Source of the DNA: JACRCT01 sp036504155
Lineage (GTDB): Bacteria > Myxococcota > Myxococcia > Myxococcales > UBA5297
DNA length: 64,000 bases
NCBI GenBank assembly: GCA_036504155.1
Contig: DASXVQ010000196.1
Location: 17,554 to 81,553, forward strand
Reading direction: 5' to 3'
Shown here: positions 41,859 to 50,123 of the stretch, one piece after another
How the letters are laid out: every line of letters begins with the position of its first letter
Position numbering within the stretch: position 1 is the stretch's first letter
The notes under the pieces: model-generated
Databases searched by the model: none
Seen by the model: the letters and a program-made list of their open reading frames with translations, nothing else
What the model was told of the DNA's origin: nothing
Program-made: the position numbers and the translations under genes

Positions 41859-42266
41859 CTACCTCCCCGGCTTGAGGCTGCCGACGGTGAACGCGCGCTC
41901 AGGCGCCGCCGGGCCGCCCTCCCCCGAAGGCTTGGACTTGGGCCCCGGCTCCCCCTTCCCTCCGGCCTTGCTCTCCTCTTCCAGGCGGGTCACGTCGCCC
42001 TCGGTGAAGAGATAGGTCCCGAAGGCCGCCTGGAAGCCGGGGTCGTGGCGGCGGATCCACTCCAGGATCATCGAGGCGTGCTCCTTCTCCTCGTCCCGGT
42101 TGTGGGCCAGGATCGCCTTGAGCTCCGGGTCGGGCGTCAGGTCGATGCGCTGCTGGTACCAGTCGATGGCGTCGAACTCCTCGATCGCCGAGCGCAGCGC
42201 GCGGTGCAGGTCCTGCGTGGTCGGGGACAGCTTCTCGTAAGCCTCGTGCCAGCTCTCGCTTCCCAC
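41859..42266 (-). CDS. Encapsulated ferritin (EncFtn) with encapsulin targeting tail
   Basis: 135 aa from a GTG with AGGAGG six nt upstream. The helical part (1-90) has the EncFtn signature: HRALRSAIEEFDAIDWYQQRI and ILAHNRDEEKEHASMILEW, with predicted iron ligands Glu30, Glu60 and His63 and aromatic neighbours Trp36 and Tyr37. A flexible Gly/Pro/Lys/Glu linker (95-124) leads to FTVGSLKPGR at the very C-terminus, matching the cargo-loading peptide that docks inside encapsulin shells. EncFtn oxidises Fe(II) for storage in the compartment. No shell gene is in this window; in Myxococcus some encapsulin cargo genes are likewise unlinked to the shell gene. Confidence 0.9.
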   Translation of the reverse strand: MGSESWHEAYEKLSPTTQDLHRALRSAIEEFDAIDWYQQRIDLTPDPELKAILAHNRDEEKEHASMILEWIRRHDPGFQAAFGTYLFTEGDVTRLEEESKAGGKGEPGPKSKPSGEGGPAAPERAFTVGSLKPGR

Positions 42267-42310
42267 CTTTCGCCTCCTTCCGCCTGCCTGAAAAGAAGCG
42301 GCGAGGGTAA

Positions 42311-42336
42311 GTGGGCGCGGCCGGCTGCGCGCCCAC
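42311..42336. other. Perfect 9-bp hairpin upstream of EncFtn
   Basis: GTGGGCGCG, 8-nt loop, CGCGCCCAC in the gap between the KGG gene and the EncFtn gene. No T-run on either strand beyond TTA. It could end the KGG transcript or be a leader structure. Confidence 0.35.
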
Positions 42337-42405
42337 CTTGACGGCCACGCGAGCGCCCGTGTCCTGCACCATGCGTTGAGGGGGGCCTCACAGAGACCCG
42401 GTCAG

Positions 42406-42705
42406 TCACTTGTTCTCTTCCTCCTTGCCCTTCTCGATCAGCTCGCGGACGCGGGGGCCGCCCACCTCGCCGCCCTTGTGGCCGATCTCCTCGTAGAACT
42501 CGTGGCCGCGCTCCCTGGCCACCCGCTCGCCGCCCTTGTGGCCGATCTCCTCGTAGAACTCGTGGCCACGCTCTCTGGCGACCGTCTCGCCGCCCTTCTT
42601 GCCGAGCGCGGAGTAGCCCTCGGGACCCAGCTGCTCCTTGCGGATCTCGCCGCCCATCCTGCCGGCCTCCTTCACCGTGAGGTCGCCCTTCTCCTTGATC
42701 GCCAT
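42406..42705 (-). CDS. KGG-repeat stress-type protein
   Basis: 99 aa, highly charged and without hydrophobic core. It holds five Gly-Gly motifs in the KGG/GsiB-like pattern: AGRMGGEIRKEQLGPEGYS, LGKKGGETVARERGHEFYEE and two GHKGG units. The segment VARERGHEFYEEIGHKGGE occurs twice because of a 60-bp tandem duplication. Such hydrophilic repeat proteins are induced by general stress and starvation in Bacillus and enterobacteria and may protect like LEA proteins. AGGA precedes the ATG. A paralogue lies at 44540-44797. Confidence 0.85.
   Translation of the reverse strand: MAIKEKGDLTVKEAGRMGGEIRKEQLGPEGYSALGKKGGETVARERGHEFYEEIGHKGGERVARERGHEFYEEIGHKGGEVGGPRVRELIEKGKEEENK
42468..42587. repeat. 60-bp tandem duplication inside the KGG gene
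   Basis: Two adjacent 60-nt copies (42468-42527 and 42528-42587) are identical over most of their length and encode the duplicated RERGHEFYEEIGHKGG unit. Confidence 0.8.
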
Positions 42706-42901
42706 GTGTGGTCCTCCCCGTCGGAGCCATTCGCTCCGTCCTGAGCAGAAACTCGCAACCGGCTGGACCCCGGACAACGCTGCGCCGCTGCCCCCGGCCG
42801 GCCCGCCAACGGCCTGCTCGCTTTGACCGGATTTCTTGGTCGGCAGACGCGGGCGTGCCAGCGTGGCCGTCGCGCATGGGAGGGGCGCGCGACGACCCTC
42901 C

Positions 42902-44281
42902 GTGCCCGACCTCCTCGATCCTCCGACCCGTCCCCGAAGCCCCTCCCTCCTCCGCCGGTCTCTCGCCGCGTCGACCGGCGAGGGCGTCTTCGCCGAAGTC
43001 CTCAACGCCTGCGCCGGCGGCGCCGTGCTCACCGGCTGGGCGCTCCACCTAGGTGGCGGCCCGCTCGCGGTGGGGGCGCTCGGCGCGCTGCCCTCGCTCG
43101 CGCAGGTGCTGCACCTGCCCGCGGCCTGGGTCACCACCTCGCTCGGACGCCGGCGCGTCGCGCTCTTCACCGTGGCGCTGTCGCGGCAGGCCTGGCTCCC
43201 GCTGGTCTTCCTGCCCTTCCTGCCGCTGGGCCCGCACGCCCGCCTGGCGATCCTGCTCGCCGTCGCCGCGCTCTCGTCCGCGCTGGCCGTCGTGGGCAAC
43301 AACGCCTGGGTGGCGTGGATGGGCGACCTCGTGCCCGCCCCCGTCCGCGGCCGCTACTTTGGCCGCCGCGCCGCCGCGTGCACCGTCGGCGGGACGCTCG
43401 CCGCCCTCGCCGCGGGCTTCGCGCTGGACCGCGCGCGAGCGCTCGACCGCGAAGCCGCCGCGCTCAGCCTGCTCGCGCTGGTGGGCTGCATCGCCGGCGC
43501 CGCGACGACGTTCCTGATGGCCCGCCAGCACGAGCCCGGCGAGCCCCGGCCCCAGCCCTCGCACTCGCGCCTCGAGGCCGCGGCCGCGCCGTTCCTCGAC
43601 CAGCGCATCCGGGCGCTGCTCGGCTACCAGGCCCTGTGGAGCGCGGCCATCGGCCTGACCTCGAGCCTCTTCACCGTCCACATGCTGCAGAACCTGGGCA
43701 TGGGCTACGGCCTCATCGCGGTGCAGGGCTCGCTCATCGCGGCGCTGCGCGTCCTGGTGGCGCCGCACTGGGGCCGGGCCATCGACCGCGCCGGGGCCAA
43801 GCCGGTGCTGGTCGCCTGCTCCATCGGCATCTGCGCCATCCCGCTGGTGTGGCTGCTGCCTGCGCCCGGGCGGCTGTGGCCGGTGGTGCTCGACGCGCTG
43901 ATGACCGGGCTGCTGTGGAGCGGCCACTCGTTGGCGAGCTTCGCGCTGCCGCTCTCGGTGGCCCCGCGCGCCGGGCGTCCGTTCTATCTGTCCGCGCTGT
44001 CCGCGACTTCCGGGCTGGCCTTCGCCCTCGCCTCCGGGGCCGGCGGCGCCATCGCCGCGCTCCTGCCGCGGACGGTGACCGTGCTCGGGCACCCCGCCTT
44101 CGGGTTGCACCTGCTCTTCCTGGCCACCTTCGCCGGGCGGGTGGCCGCGACGGTGGTCTCGCTGCGCATCCTCGAGCCGGAGTCGGTGCCGGTCGGCCGC
44201 TTCCTCGATCAGATCGCCCGGGCGCCCGCCGCCGCCTGGGGACACCGCCGCCGCCAGGCCCAGACCCCCGATGGGAGCTGA
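42902..44281 (+). CDS. MFS transporter
   Basis: About 459 aa with twelve predicted helices and a cytosolic first loop containing TTSLGRRRVALFT, the major-facilitator loop 2-3 motif. A second copy-like region GRAIDRAGAKPVLVAC lies in the second half. The start is uncertain: the GTG at 42902 (VPDLLDPP) places a short Pro/Arg lead before helix 1, while a TTG at 42836 would add 22 residues. Substrate unknown. Flanked by the two KGG genes, which lie on the other strand. Confidence 0.8.
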   Translation: MPDLLDPPTRPRSPSLLRRSLAASTGEGVFAEVLNACAGGAVLTGWALHLGGGPLAVGALGALPSLAQVLHLPAAWVTTSLGRRRVALFTVALSRQAWLPLVFLPFLPLGPHARLAILLAVAALSSALAVVGNNAWVAWMGDLVPAPVRGRYFGRRAAACTVGGTLAALAAGFALDRARALDREAAALSLLALVGCIAGAATTFLMARQHEPGEPRPQPSHSRLEAAAAPFLDQRIRALLGYQALWSAAIGLTSSLFTVHMLQNLGMGYGLIAVQGSLIAALRVLVAPHWGRAIDRAGAKPVLVACSIGICAIPLVWLLPAPGRLWPVVLDALMTGLLWSGHSLASFALPLSVAPRAGRPFYLSALSATSGLAFALASGAGGAIAALLPRTVTVLGHPAFGLHLLFLATFAGRVAATVVSLRILEPESVPVGRFLDQIARAPAAAWGHRRRQAQTPDGS

Positions 44282-44344
44282 GGGCACCCCGGCGTCTCCT
44301 CGGGCATCCGTAGCGGCGAGGCCCTTTTCCGAGGAGGCCTTCCG

Positions 44345-44530
44345 ATGCGCACCGCCCTGCTCCTGATGACTCTCCTGGCGCCCGGGCTCGCCGGCTGCGG
44401 CCCCAAGGACCCGGCCGCCCCCGTGTCGGGTTTCTGCTCCCCCGATCCGGCCGCGGCGCAGCAGCAGCAGCAGACCGGCACCGCCGCGGCCAGCGCCGCC
44501 GGCTGCGAGCTGGCCGCAGCGGGCAAGTAG
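44345..44530 (+). CDS. 61-aa lipoprotein
   Basis: Signal peptide with lipobox GLAGC (Cys18) and GAGGAGG nine nt before the ATG. The mature peptide has 44 residues, a run of five Gln, many Ala and two further Cys. No domain. Lies 63 nt behind the MFS gene and may be co-transcribed. Function unknown. Confidence 0.65.
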   Translation: MRTALLLMTLLAPGLAGCGPKDPAAPVSGFCSPDPAAAQQQQQTGTAAASAAGCELAAAGK

Positions 44531-44539
44531 CCGGGCTCT

Positions 44540-44797
44540 CTACTTCTTCACCTGCTCCTGCTCCTTGCCCTTCTCGACGAGCTCCTTGACCCGCTCGCCG
44601 CCCTTGTGGCCGCCGGCCTCGCCGCCCTTGTGGCCTATCTCCTCGTAGAACTCGTGACCTCGCTCGCGGGCGACCGTCTCGCCGCCCTTCTTGCCCAGCT
44701 GCGAGTAGCCCTCGTGGCCCAGCTGCTCCTTGCGGATCTCTCCGCCCTTCTTGCCGGCCTCGGAGACCGTGGTTTCGCCCTTGCCATGCTCTGCCAA
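44540..44797 (-). CDS. KGG-repeat stress-type protein, paralogue
   Basis: 85 aa from a TTG with GGAGGA four nt upstream; the first in-frame ATG would cut into the conserved start. KGG motifs: AGKKGGEIRKEQLGHEGYS, LGKKGGETVARERGHEFYEE, GHKGGEAGGHKGGE. It is clearly a paralogue of the protein at 42406-42705 but has only one copy of the duplicated unit. Convergent with the small lipoprotein, whose stop is nine nt away. Confidence 0.83.
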   Translation of the reverse strand: MAEHGKGETTVSEAGKKGGEIRKEQLGHEGYSQLGKKGGETVARERGHEFYEEIGHKGGEAGGHKGGERVKELVEKGKEQEQVKK

Positions 44798-44819
44798 GGT
44801 TCCTCCTCACCCTCACCGC

Positions 44820-44954
44820 CCCCTCGCGAGGGGCCGCCCGTGGCGTTCACTTAGGTCGCGCCCATCCGGGAGGCTCGTGGGCCGCGCCCGTGTCCCGACG
44901 AGCGAGGCAGCGCCCGGCCTCCGGGACTGCGGCCGCCGGTCCCGCCGACGGGAC
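44820..44954. other. Gene-free stretch with palindromes upstream of the B12-kinase operon
   Basis: The 307-nt gap 44798-45104 has no gene. It holds the perfect palindrome CCCCTCGCGAGGGG (44820-44833) and a hairpin GTCCCG-CCGA-CGGGAC (44939-44954). A TTGACC at 45004-45009 has no convincing -10 at the proper distance, so no promoter is called. Confidence 0.4.
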
Positions 44955-45104
44955 GCGCGGCGCTCCAGGCGTCTCTTGCATCGCCCTGCCGCCTCCTCGA
45001 GCTTTGACCTGGGCTGACCCGTCGCTGCGGCGGGGATAGCGGGCTGGACAGCGATCGGGAGACGGGGCGCCTGCGTCCGCCCGCTGCCCAAGGAAGCGGG
45101 AGCC

Positions 45105-46232
45105 TTGACCCTCGACGAGATGGTGGTGGAAGCGCGGTCGCTGCCGGCGGTGCCCTCGCAGGCAGCCGCCGAATACGGTGCCCGGACCGGCTGGCTTCTC
45201 GCCGCGGTCAACCACGCCCTGCGAGCCCGGGCCGACCTCCCGCGACTCCTGGGCGGCAACCGCGTGGAGGTGATGGAGTCGTTCCACGCCTTCCATGCCG
45301 GCCTGGTGTCCGCGGCCTTCGCGCTGGAGGAGATCGAGCTGCTGGCCAAGACCCTCCCTTGGCTGTACCGCGCCCGCCTGGGGCAGGGCTTCTCGCCGGA
45401 CTACTTCCCCGTGGAGCTCGAGGCCTGGACCCGCGCGGTCGAGCAGCAGCTTCCAGCGGGGCGCAGCGAGCCCGTCCTCGCGCTCTACCGGTGGATGGCG
45501 GCGCGGGACCGCGAGCTCCTCCGCCTGGCGCTCGAGCCTCGTCCCGAAGAGCGGGTGGCCGCTGACGACGGCTGGGCCGGAATCCGGGAGCGCTACCTGC
45601 GCGCCCTGCTCGACGCCGACCCGGCCGCGGCGCGGGAGGCCTCCAACTGCGTGGCGGCCCCGGGCGACCTCCCCGACTTCTACCTCTCGGTGATCCAGCC
45701 GGCGATGTACCGCGTCGGGTCCCTGTGGGAGTCGGGAGCGATCAGCGTTGCCCAGGAGCACCTGGCCTCGGCCATCACCAACCGCGTGGTCCTCGGCCTG
45801 GCCGCCACCCTGCGCACGATCGGCCGACCGTGGCGGGGCCTCGCGGTGGTCTCGGCGGCCCCCGGCGAGCTGCACGAGCTGGGGGCGTGGATGGTCTCCG
45901 ACCTGCTGGAGCTGGACGGCTGGGCCGTGCGCTACCTGGGGGCGAACACGCCGCCGGAGGACCTGATCTCCCTGGTGGCCACCCTGCGCCCGGACCTGCT
46001 GGGGCTGTCGGCCACGATGGTGTTCAACCTCCCCAAGACGAAGGAGATCATCGGCGTGCTGCGGACGGAGCCATCGCTCTCGGCGGTGCGGATCCTCGTC
46101 GGGGGCGCGGCCTTCGCCCTCCAGCCCGGCCTGTGGAAGCGGTTGGGCGCGCACGCCTGGGCCGCGGACGCGCGCGACGCATCCCGCCTGGCGCGCTCCT
46201 TGGGGCCCTCGAGGGAGGAGGCGCACCCGTGA
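45105..46232 (+). CDS. CarH-like cobalamin-binding sensor protein
   Basis: 375 aa from a TTG with AGGA upstream; an ATG at 45120 is the alternative. Residues 1-150 are helical and unassigned. From about 165 the protein matches the cobalamin module of the light-sensing repressor CarH: a four-helix cap with VGSLWESGAISVAQEHLAS (Trp208, Glu218, His219) and a Rossmann B12 domain with GELHELG, whose His257 is the predicted lower cobalt ligand. The residue after Trp is Glu209, where CarH has the His that caps cobalt after illumination. No DNA-binding domain is present. Overlaps the histidine kinase gene (GTGA), so it probably senses cobalamin, light or redox for that kinase. Confidence 0.82.
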   Translation: MTLDEMVVEARSLPAVPSQAAAEYGARTGWLLAAVNHALRARADLPRLLGGNRVEVMESFHAFHAGLVSAAFALEEIELLAKTLPWLYRARLGQGFSPDYFPVELEAWTRAVEQQLPAGRSEPVLALYRWMAARDRELLRLALEPRPEERVAADDGWAGIRERYLRALLDADPAAAREASNCVAAPGDLPDFYLSVIQPAMYRVGSLWESGAISVAQEHLASAITNRVVLGLAATLRTIGRPWRGLAVVSAAPGELHELGAWMVSDLLELDGWAVRYLGANTPPEDLISLVATLRPDLLGLSATMVFNLPKTKEIIGVLRTEPSLSAVRILVGGAAFALQPGLWKRLGAHAWAADARDASRLARSLGPSREEAHP

Positions 46233-47827
46233 CGAGCGCCGAGGCGCTGCGGGAGTGGAGCGACGCGCTGGCCCGCTTCTTCGCGGAGAGCGGCTCGGTG
46301 GCCGCCTTGCTCGTCTCCACGGACGGGAAGGTCTTGCAGGCCAACGCGGCCTTCCGCCGCATGGCCGGCGAGGGCGTCCAGGGCGCGGCGCTGGCGGACT
46401 TGGTCCAGCCCGAGAGCCTGCCTGCGCTCGAGCTCCTGGTGCGCGGCGGCCTGGCCGCACAGCGCCTCTCGTTCAAGACCCCGCGGGGCGGCGCCTTCCT
46501 GCTCACCTGCCGCGCCTATCAGAAGCCCGGGCGCCTGCTGGTCGTAGGCGAGGCGCCCTCGCTGAGCGAGTCCGAGCTCCTGCGGGCGATGTCGCGGCTC
46601 AACGCCGAGGTCGGCAACCTGGGCCGGGACCTCGAGCGCAAGAACCGCGAGCTGCGGGAGGCGCTGGACGAGCACCGCCGGGCCGACGAGCTGCGGGAGG
46701 CGAGCCGGCGCAAGGACGAGTTCCTGGCCGTCCTCTCCCACGAGCTGCGCAACCCGCTCACGCCCATCCAGAACGGCCTCTACCTGCTGGAGCGGGCCCC
46801 ACCCGGCAGCGACCGGGCGCGGCGGGCGCGCGAGGTCGTCGGCCGGCAGGTGGGCCACCTCGCGCGGCTGGTGGACGACCTGCTCGACGTCACGCGGGTC
46901 GCGCGCGGGAAGATCCACCTGCGGCGCTCCCGGGTGGACCTCGGCGAGGTGGTGCGCAAGACGAGCGAGGACCTGCGCTCCCTCCTGTCCGGCCGGGCCT
47001 TCCGGGTCGACGTCGGGGCGCAGCCGCTGTGGGTGGAGGGCGACGCGACGCGCCTGGCGCAGGTGGTGGGGAACCTGCTCAACAACGCGGCGAAGTTCAC
47101 TCCCCAGGGCGGGGCGGTCCGGGTGACGTTGGGCAGGCTCGAGGGGCGCGCGCGGCTGGAGGTCGAGGACACCGGCATCGGCATCTCCGCCCACGACCAG
47201 GAGCACCTCTTCGAGCCGTTCGCGCAGGCGGACCGCTCGCTCGATCGCAGCCGCGGCGGGCTGGGGCTCGGGCTGGCCCTGGTCAAGGGCATCGTCGACC
47301 TGCACGGCGGCCAGATTCGCGCCCACAGCGCCGGCGCGGGGCGCGGGGCGAAGCTGACGGTCCTGCTCCCGCTCGCGGTGCACGTGGAGGCCGCCGTGGA
47401 GCCCGCGACGGCGCAGGCGGCGCCGGGGCATGCGCAGCGCCGGGTGTTGATCATCGAGGACAACCGGGACACGGCCCAGAGCCTGGCGCAGGTGCTGGAG
47501 ATCGCGGGGCACCGGGTCTCGGTGGCCTACGTCGGCGCCGCCGGGCTCGCGCAGGCCCGCGAGTTCCACCCGGAGATCGTGCTGTGCGACATCGGGCTGC
47601 CCGAGGGGATGGACGGCTACGCGGTGGCGCGGGCGTTCCGCCGGGACGCTTCGCTGCACTCGATACGCCTGGTGGCCCTCACCGGTTACGCGCTGCAGGA
47701 GGACCACGCCCGAGCGCTGCGCGCCGGCTTCGACGAGCACATCGGCAAGCCTCCGGACCTGGGCAGCTTGCTGAGGATGATCGAGCGCGCGCCGGCGCAC
47801 CTGCCTCGACGGGCGTTCCCGGCGTGA
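46229..47827 (+). CDS. PAS-histidine kinase-receiver hybrid
   Basis: 532 aa from the GTG that overlaps the cobalamin-protein stop. PAS domain (about 18-112), coiled coil (about 115-160), HisKA with LSHELRNPLTPI (His171), HATPase_c with NLLNNAAKFT, EDTGIGIS and GGLGLGLALV, an Ala-rich linker (about 390-405), and a receiver domain with IIEDNRDT, Asp454 in LCDIGLPEGMDGY, the Thr of ALTGYA and Lys507. No membrane helix, so soluble. It can autophosphorylate and pass phosphate to its own receiver; the final output is not encoded nearby. The adjacent sensor is likely the input. Confidence 0.92.
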   Translation: MTSAEALREWSDALARFFAESGSVAALLVSTDGKVLQANAAFRRMAGEGVQGAALADLVQPESLPALELLVRGGLAAQRLSFKTPRGGAFLLTCRAYQKPGRLLVVGEAPSLSESELLRAMSRLNAEVGNLGRDLERKNRELREALDEHRRADELREASRRKDEFLAVLSHELRNPLTPIQNGLYLLERAPPGSDRARRAREVVGRQVGHLARLVDDLLDVTRVARGKIHLRRSRVDLGEVVRKTSEDLRSLLSGRAFRVDVGAQPLWVEGDATRLAQVVGNLLNNAAKFTPQGGAVRVTLGRLEGRARLEVEDTGIGISAHDQEHLFEPFAQADRSLDRSRGGLGLGLALVKGIVDLHGGQIRAHSAGAGRGAKLTVLLPLAVHVEAAVEPATAQAAPGHAQRRVLIIEDNRDTAQSLAQVLEIAGHRVSVAYVGAAGLAQAREFHPEIVLCDIGLPEGMDGYAVARAFRRDASLHSIRLVALTGYALQEDHARALRAGFDEHIGKPPDLGSLLRMIERAPAHLPRRAFPA

Positions 47828-47885
47828 TCGAAGGCGAGCCGGTCGGTTGCTTCGCCGCGAGGCGGGCGGCATCATCCGCGGCCGG

Positions 47886-48341
47886 ATGACCCTCGCTCTG
47901 GAAAGCCCCGCCTTCGTCTCGGGCGGCCCCCTGCCCGCCCGCTGCGCTGCCGACACGTCCAACCGCTCGCCGCCGCTGCGCATCCGCGGCGCGCCGGCCG
48001 GGACGCGCTCCTTCGCGCTGATCGTCGAGGACCCGGATGCGCCCGAGAGGACCTGGACGCACTGGCTCGCGTGGAACCTCGGCGCCGAGCGCCGCGAGAT
48101 CCCCGAGGCCGTCGGCCCCGACGCCTTCCCGCAGGGCTTGAACGACTACGGCCAGGTCGGCTGGGGCGGCCCCAAGCCTCCGCGCGGCGACGGCGCGCAC
48201 CGCTATCTCTTCCAGCTGTTCGCGCTCGACGTGCTGCTCAACCTGCCGCAGGGCGCGACGCGCGAGGCGCTCGCGGGACGGTTGCACGGGCACGTGCTGG
48301 CGCAGGCGAGCCTGACCGGCAAGGCCTGGCGCTCGCGCTGA
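47886..48341 (+). CDS. YbhB/YbcL-type PEBP protein
   Basis: 151 aa. It carries the phosphatidylethanolamine-binding-protein core: NRSPPLRIRGAPAGTRSFALIVEDPDAP, TWTHWLAWNL, and GWGGPKPPRGDGAHRYLFQLFALD, which build the anion pocket. Escherichia coli YbhB and YbcL have the same size. Cytosolic; ligand unknown. A poor ribosome site precedes the ATG. It lies 58 nt behind the kinase gene and could be read through from it. Confidence 0.88.
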   Translation: MTLALESPAFVSGGPLPARCAADTSNRSPPLRIRGAPAGTRSFALIVEDPDAPERTWTHWLAWNLGAERREIPEAVGPDAFPQGLNDYGQVGWGGPKPPRGDGAHRYLFQLFALDVLLNLPQGATREALAGRLHGHVLAQASLTGKAWRSR

Positions 48342-48445
48342 TCGGGGATCCCTGGGCGTGTCTGCGCGGCCCTGTCCGTCGTGCTCGGAGCCGCTGCTCG
48401 AGCTGAATTGAAGGCGGACGAGGGCGGGGGACGCGGCCCGCCGCC

Positions 48446-49147
48446 TCAAGCGCCGGGCGCTGCGACCGGCGCGGCGGGCTCGACGCACTCCGGGCCCTTG
48501 TTCCGGGCGTCGTTGACGGCCCGGTTCGCCTCGTAGGACTCCATCTCCTCGGGCGCGTAGGGCGCGAGCAGGTCGGCGAGCGCCAGCGGGTCCTTGCGCT
48601 CCGGGTCGAGCCAGGCCTGCTCGTTCTCGGGCTTGAGGATCGCCGGCATCCGGTCGTGGATGGGCTGGACCAGCGCGTTGGCCGGGACCGTGACGATCGT
48701 GCAGGTGCGCAGCGGGGGCGCGTCGCCCTTGGCGGGGTCGCGCCAGACGTCGAACAGCCCGGCGAAGGCGAACGGGGCGCGGCCCCGGAGCGTGAAGCGC
48801 AGCGGAACCTTGCCCGCCGGACCCTGGCGCCACTCGAAGAAGCTGTCGGCCAGGACCAGGCAGCGGCGGGTGGGCAGCAGCCGCCCGAACAGCTTGCTGG
48901 TGGCCAAGGTCTCGGACTTGGCGTTGATGGGCTGGGGCCGCTGGCGCAGGTCCTTGGCCCAGGACGGGACGAGGCCCCAGCGGAACTCCTCGAGCGCGGG
49001 GGCGCCGCCCTGCAGCACGACGACCGGGACGAAGTCGGTGGGGGCGATGTTGTAGAGCGGCCCGGCGACCGTGGCGTGCGCGGTGACCGCGCGGAAGCGC
49101 GCCGCGAGCGTGGCGGTGTCGACGGTCTGGGTGAAGCGTCCGCACAT
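48446..49147 (-). CDS. yedK: SRAP-family abasic-site protein YedK/HMCES
   Basis: 233 aa. The start was set at MCGRF because Cys2 must become the N-terminus for crosslinking to abasic sites in single-stranded DNA. Further family residues: YNIAPT (Asn), FRWGLVPSW, INAKSET, FFEWR (Glu) and PIHDRMPAIL (His). It shields abasic sites in ssDNA by a covalent thiazolidine bond. The frame extends 32 codons upstream but that part is not conserved in the family. Divergent from the NTF2-like lipoprotein. Confidence 0.93.
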   Translation of the reverse strand: MCGRFTQTVDTATLAARFRAVTAHATVAGPLYNIAPTDFVPVVVLQGGAPALEEFRWGLVPSWAKDLRQRPQPINAKSETLATSKLFGRLLPTRRCLVLADSFFEWRQGPAGKVPLRFTLRGRAPFAFAGLFDVWRDPAKGDAPPLRTCTIVTVPANALVQPIHDRMPAILKPENEQAWLDPERKDPLALADLLAPYAPEEMESYEANRAVNDARNKGPECVEPAAPVAAPGA

Positions 49148-49258
49148 GGCAGTCGAGTTTGTAGCCGCCAGTCGAGGGCGGGTCGAGACCGAATCGAAAC
49201 GGGCCTGCGCAAAGCCTAGGGTCATGCGGCCACCCGCCCGCATTTCCCGGGGAATTGT

Positions 49259-49288
49259 TTGACACTTTCCCCGTTACTTGGGCATACG
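49259..49288 (+). promoter_or_regulatory. Sigma70-type promoter for the NTF2-like lipoprotein
   Basis: A perfect -35 TTGACA (49259-49264), 18 nt, then CATACG (49283-49288) as a weak -10. It is 32 nt upstream of the ATG at 49320. Confidence 0.5.
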
Positions 49289-49319
49289 TTCCCCCCTTCG
49301 TTCGCCCTCTGGAGGCCCG

Positions 49320-49796
49320 ATGCGCCCCGCGCTTGCCCCCCTGTTCGCTTGTCTCATCGCCCTGATCCTGGGCTGCGCGCCCAAGCTCATCCCGGGCACG
49401 GAGATCAAGGACACGTCGGACACCCGCGCGATCCTCGACCTGGTCGGGACCTACAAGAACAACCTCGAGGCCAAGAACGTCGACGGCATCCTCAAGCTGG
49501 TCAGCAAGACCTTCTTCGAGAACGCGGGCACGCCCGAGGGCAACGACGACTACGACTACGCCGGCCTCGAGCAGAAGCTGCGCAGCTGGGCCGGGACGAC
49601 CAAGGCCGTGCGCGGCGCGATCGAGGTCAAGGACATCTTCGTCGACGTCGACAAGGCCGTCGTCCGCTACTTCTTCGACGTGAGCTTCCAGATCCCCGGG
49701 CCCGACGACACGATGCAGTGGAAGCGCGAGACGGACACCAAGGAGATGCAGCTCAAGCGCGAGGACGGCCTCTGGAAGATCACCAGCGGCATCTAG
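49320..49796 (+). CDS. NTF2/SnoaL-like lipoprotein
   Basis: 158 aa. Signal peptide with lipobox LILGC (Cys19) and GGAGG five nt before the ATG. The mature domain begins DTRAILDLVGTYKNNLEAKNVD and ends LKREDGLWKITSGI, the hallmark of the cone-shaped NTF2/SnoaL fold, which often accompanies small-molecule binding in the periplasm. No catalytic residue can be named. Preceded by a good promoter. Confidence 0.8.
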   Translation: MRPALAPLFACLIALILGCAPKLIPGTEIKDTSDTRAILDLVGTYKNNLEAKNVDGILKLVSKTFFENAGTPEGNDDYDYAGLEQKLRSWAGTTKAVRGAIEVKDIFVDVDKAVVRYFFDVSFQIPGPDDTMQWKRETDTKEMQLKREDGLWKITSGI

Positions 49797-50019
49797 CCGA
49801 GGCCTCCCGCCGAGCGCCTCGAGGGTGCGCGCCGCGCTCCTAGGCGACGGCCCCGGCGGCGCCCCGGATGCGGTCCTGCGGGCCCCACCCGCCCGTGCAC
49901 GATTCGGATCTTCGGGCGATTCCCCTCTCGTTTCGGGCAGTTGGGCCATCGGCCCGCCGCCGTCGGGCGCCGGCGTCGGTCCGGCCTCCGACCTCCCTCC
50001 ATTCGGGCGGGCCTGTTCC

Positions 50020-50049
50020 TTGACACCGCTCTTTTGCGGGTGGTATTCC
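50020..50049 (+). promoter_or_regulatory. Sigma70-type promoter for the TPR protein
   Basis: TTGACA (50020-50025) and TATTCC (50044-50049), 18 nt apart. The 327-nt gap 49797-50123 shows nothing else except GC-rich palindromes. Confidence 0.5.
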
Positions 50050-50123
50050 CCAATGCCTTTCGCCGGTTGCGTGGGCTTGGCGGCCCCCGCCGGCGCAGAG
50101 AAATTCCGCACCGAGGAGACCCG

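Noticed and set aside
41277..42902. Encapsulin shell gene next to the EncFtn cargo
   Set aside because: Neighbouring frames encode PPK2, a B-box-like protein, KGG proteins and an MFS transporter; none resembles an HK97-fold shell.
45004..45040. Promoter candidate TTGACC...GATAGC before the B12-kinase operon
   Set aside because: The only -10-like hexamer is 25 nt away instead of 16-18.
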